Origin: Bordetella parapertussis
GTDB taxonomy: Bacteria > Pseudomonadota > Gammaproteobacteria > Burkholderiales > SG8-41
DNA length: 9,279 nucleotides
NCBI GenBank assembly: GCA_945863085.1
Contig: CAMBCD010000086.1
Location: 1-9,279 of the forward strand
Direction of reading: 5' to 3'
The notes under the pieces were generated by a model. It did not search any database and was not told where the DNA came from. It saw only the letters and a list, made by a program, of their open reading frames with translations. Positions 7,843 through 9,279 of this stretch are shown piece by piece (within the stretch, counting starts at the first letter, position 1; every line of letters starts with the position of its first letter). The position numbers and the translations under genes are program-made.

Positions 7843-8475
7843 TTGAGTTTAGCCTCGATGCGCAAGGAATACATGCGCGCCAGCCTTGATGAGGCTGATG
7901 CCGCCGCCGATCCGTTGACGCAATTCCAGCACTGGTTTGATGAAGCCGTCCGCGCCGAACTGCCGACGCCGAATGCGATGACTCTGGCCACCGTGGCGGC
8001 TGACGGCACGCCGGGTGCGCGCATCGTGCTGCTGAAGGGTGCCGACCAGCGCGGTTTCGTGTTTTACACCAACTACCAGAGCCGCAAGGGCCGCGAACTT
8101 GCCGCCAACCCGCGCGCAGTGCTGGTGTTCCACTGGACCGAACTCGAGCGTGAGGTGCGCGTCGAAGGCACGGTTGAAAAAACCGGCGCCGCGGAGTCCG
8201 ATGACTATTTTTCCAGCCGGCCGCTGGGCAGCCGTCATGCGGCCATCGCATCACCGCAAAGCGCCGTGGTGGCGAATCGTGGCGTACTCGAAACCCGTTT
8301 CGCCGAAGTTGCAAAAAACCAGGGCGAGGCCCCCGTACGTCCCGCGCACTGGGGCGGTTATGTGCTGCAGCCGGCCGTGATGGAATTCTGGCAGGGTCGG
8401 CCCAACCGGCTGCACGACCGCTTGCTGTATTCGCGCGAGGGTGATCGCTGGCGTATCAGCCGCCTCGCCCCCTGA
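7843..8475 (+). CDS. pdxH: Pyridoxamine 5'-phosphate oxidase
   Basis: PdxH is the FMN-dependent cytoplasmic oxidase that converts pyridoxine or pyridoxamine 5'-phosphate to pyridoxal 5'-phosphate (PLP) with O2, in PLP synthesis and salvage. With the TTG start at 7843 the protein has 210 residues, against 218 in E. coli, and it aligns over its full length. Hallmarks: MRKEY near the N-terminus (6-10), the FMN-binding strands RIVLLK (60-65) and [10 protein letters not shown] (74-83), the LEREVRVEG segment, SRPLGSR in the middle, and the C-terminal [11 protein letters not shown] (183-193), which carries the PLP-contacting Arg and His, ending in the typical RLAP. The start is chosen for its GGAG at 5 bases; TTG 7816 (219 residues) and ATG 7858 are alternatives. 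It lies 33 bases after pirin and 26 before the permease, so it is probably co-transcribed with them. Its presence implies aerobic PLP production. Confidence 0.97.
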   Translation: MSLASMRKEYMRASLDEADAAADPLTQFQHWFDEAVRAELPTPNAMTLATVAADGTPGARIVLLKGADQRGFVFYTNYQSRKGRELAANPRAVLVFHWTELEREVRVEGTVEKTGAAESDDYFSSRPLGSRHAAIASPQSAVVANRGVLETRFAEVAKNQGEAPVRPAHWGGYVLQPAVMEFWQGRPNRLHDRLLYSREGDRWRISRLAP

Positions 8476-8501
8476 CCGGCACTGCCGCCGCGAGACCCCT
8501 G

Positions 8502-9279
8502 TTGTCCGCCCCGCTTTCAGTACGTGCCTATGAGTCCTTGCTGGCCTGGTATTTCGTTTCGATCTGGGGTTCCGGCTTCCTCGCCACCAAAATCGGTCTG
8601 CAGCATGCGGCGCCGTTCACTTTTCTCGCGCTGCGTTTTGCCTTCGGCATCCTGTGCCTGATTCCGATCGTGCTGATTTACAAGCCACGCTGGCCGGAAC
8701 ATCGCGGCGAGTACGGCCACATCATCGTCGCCGGACTGCTGATGCACACCGTACACCTCGGCGGCAGCCATTACACCCAGTACCTCGGCATGTCGGCAGG
8801 CATCACTGCCGTACTGCTGTCGATCCAGCCGCTGCTGACCGCGGTGATTGCAGGGCGCTGGATGAATGAACGGCTGGGTCCGCGGCAATGGCTGGGCATC
8901 GCCATCGGCCTGGCCGGGGTGACACTGATCGTCTGGCACAAGATCGACGTGCGTGAAGCCACGCTGGGTGCGCTGCTGGCGGTGACGGTGTCGCTGATCG
9001 GCGTAACCGCCGGCACACTCTACCAGCGCGTGTACTGCCCTGCGGTCGACCTGCGCGCGGCGGCCTTGATCCAGTTCACCGGCAACATCGTCCTGCTCGC
9101 ACCCCTGGCCTGGCTGGTCGAGGGCGCCACCGTGCGCTGGTCATGGACACTCGCCGGCACCATCGTATTCCTGGTGATCGGCGCCTCGATACTCGCCGTC
9201 AATGCACTGCATACGCTGATGCGGCGCGGCCAGGCGACACGTGTTACCAGCCTGATTTACCTGACGCCGATTTTTGCAG
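8502..9279 (+). CDS. EamA/DMT-family permease (cut by window edge)
   Basis: This is an integral inner-membrane protein of the drug/metabolite transporter superfamily, whose members export amino acids, metabolites or other small molecules; the substrate cannot be told. 259 codons are visible of a usual 290-300, with no stop before the edge. The first EamA repeat spans about 14-146 and opens with the familiar WYFVSIWGSGFLATKIG (16-32). It includes the helix pair around 72-118 with LLSIQPLLTAVIAGRWMNERLG (105-126), then QWLGIAIGLAGVTLIVW (129-145). A second repeat begins near 154. Nine of ten expected hydrophobic segments are seen (near 12-32, 39-60, 72-95, 98-118, 129-146, 153-175, 186-206, 215-239 and from 246). 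The TTG at 8502 is the best start, with a weak GAGA about 6 bases upstream; TTG 8538 is possible but would trim the first helix. The call of family is firm, the start is not. Confidence 0.88.
   Translation, partial: MSAPLSVRAYESLLAWYFVSIWGSGFLATKIGLQHAAPFTFLALRFAFGILCLIPIVLIYKPRWPEHRGEYGHIIVAGLLMHTVHLGGSHYTQYLGMSAGITAVLLSIQPLLTAVIAGRWMNERLGPRQWLGIAIGLAGVTLIVWHKIDVREATLGALLAVTVSLIGVTAGTLYQRVYCPAVDLRAAALIQFTGNIVLLAPLAWLVEGATVRWSWTLAGTIVFLVIGASILAVNALHTLMRRGQATRVTSLIYLTPIFA

Overview
The window is high-GC, densely coded bacterial chromosome. Gene content and style (a double-length UvrA-like protein, a pirin, a META-domain lipoprotein, pdxH and an EamA transporter, with tight spacing and frequent TTG starts) suggest a proteobacterium, most likely a betaproteobacterium. 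No rRNA or other phylogenetic marker is present, so this is inference.

Layout. Positions 1-555 on the minus strand hold the N-terminal 185 codons of a zinc-dependent alcohol dehydrogenase that runs off the left edge. A 120 bp divergent intergenic region (556-675) separates it from a very large plus-strand gene (676-6354). That gene encodes a 1,892-residue protein made of two complete UvrA-like halves in tandem, with four ABC ATPase modules and four zinc modules. Everything downstream is also on the plus strand: a small META-domain lipoprotein (6454-6924), a pirin (6943-7809), pyridoxamine 5'-phosphate oxidase PdxH (7843-8475) and an EamA/DMT-family permease (from 8502, running off the right edge).

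How the genes relate. The lipoprotein and pirin genes are joined by a short duplicated start/stop overlap that suggests translational coupling. Pirin to pdxH (33 bp) and pdxH to the permease (26 bp) are also tight, so the four genes after uvrA may share a transcript starting at a good -10 hexamer at 6390-6395. They share no obvious single pathway: PdxH makes the cofactor PLP, pirin is a cupin-type metalloprotein of uncertain bacterial role, and the other two are envelope proteins. The fused UvrA has its own plausible promoter and no visible SOS (LexA) box.

The most notable items are the asymmetric double UvrA (the second half lacks most of the insertion domain between its zinc module and the following CxxC), the tandem ATGA junction before the pirin gene, and a 3 x 7 bp repeat inside the uvrA reading frame. 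I saw no tRNA, rRNA, insertion sequence, CRISPR array or convincing intrinsic terminator. No gene-free stretch exceeds 120 bp.
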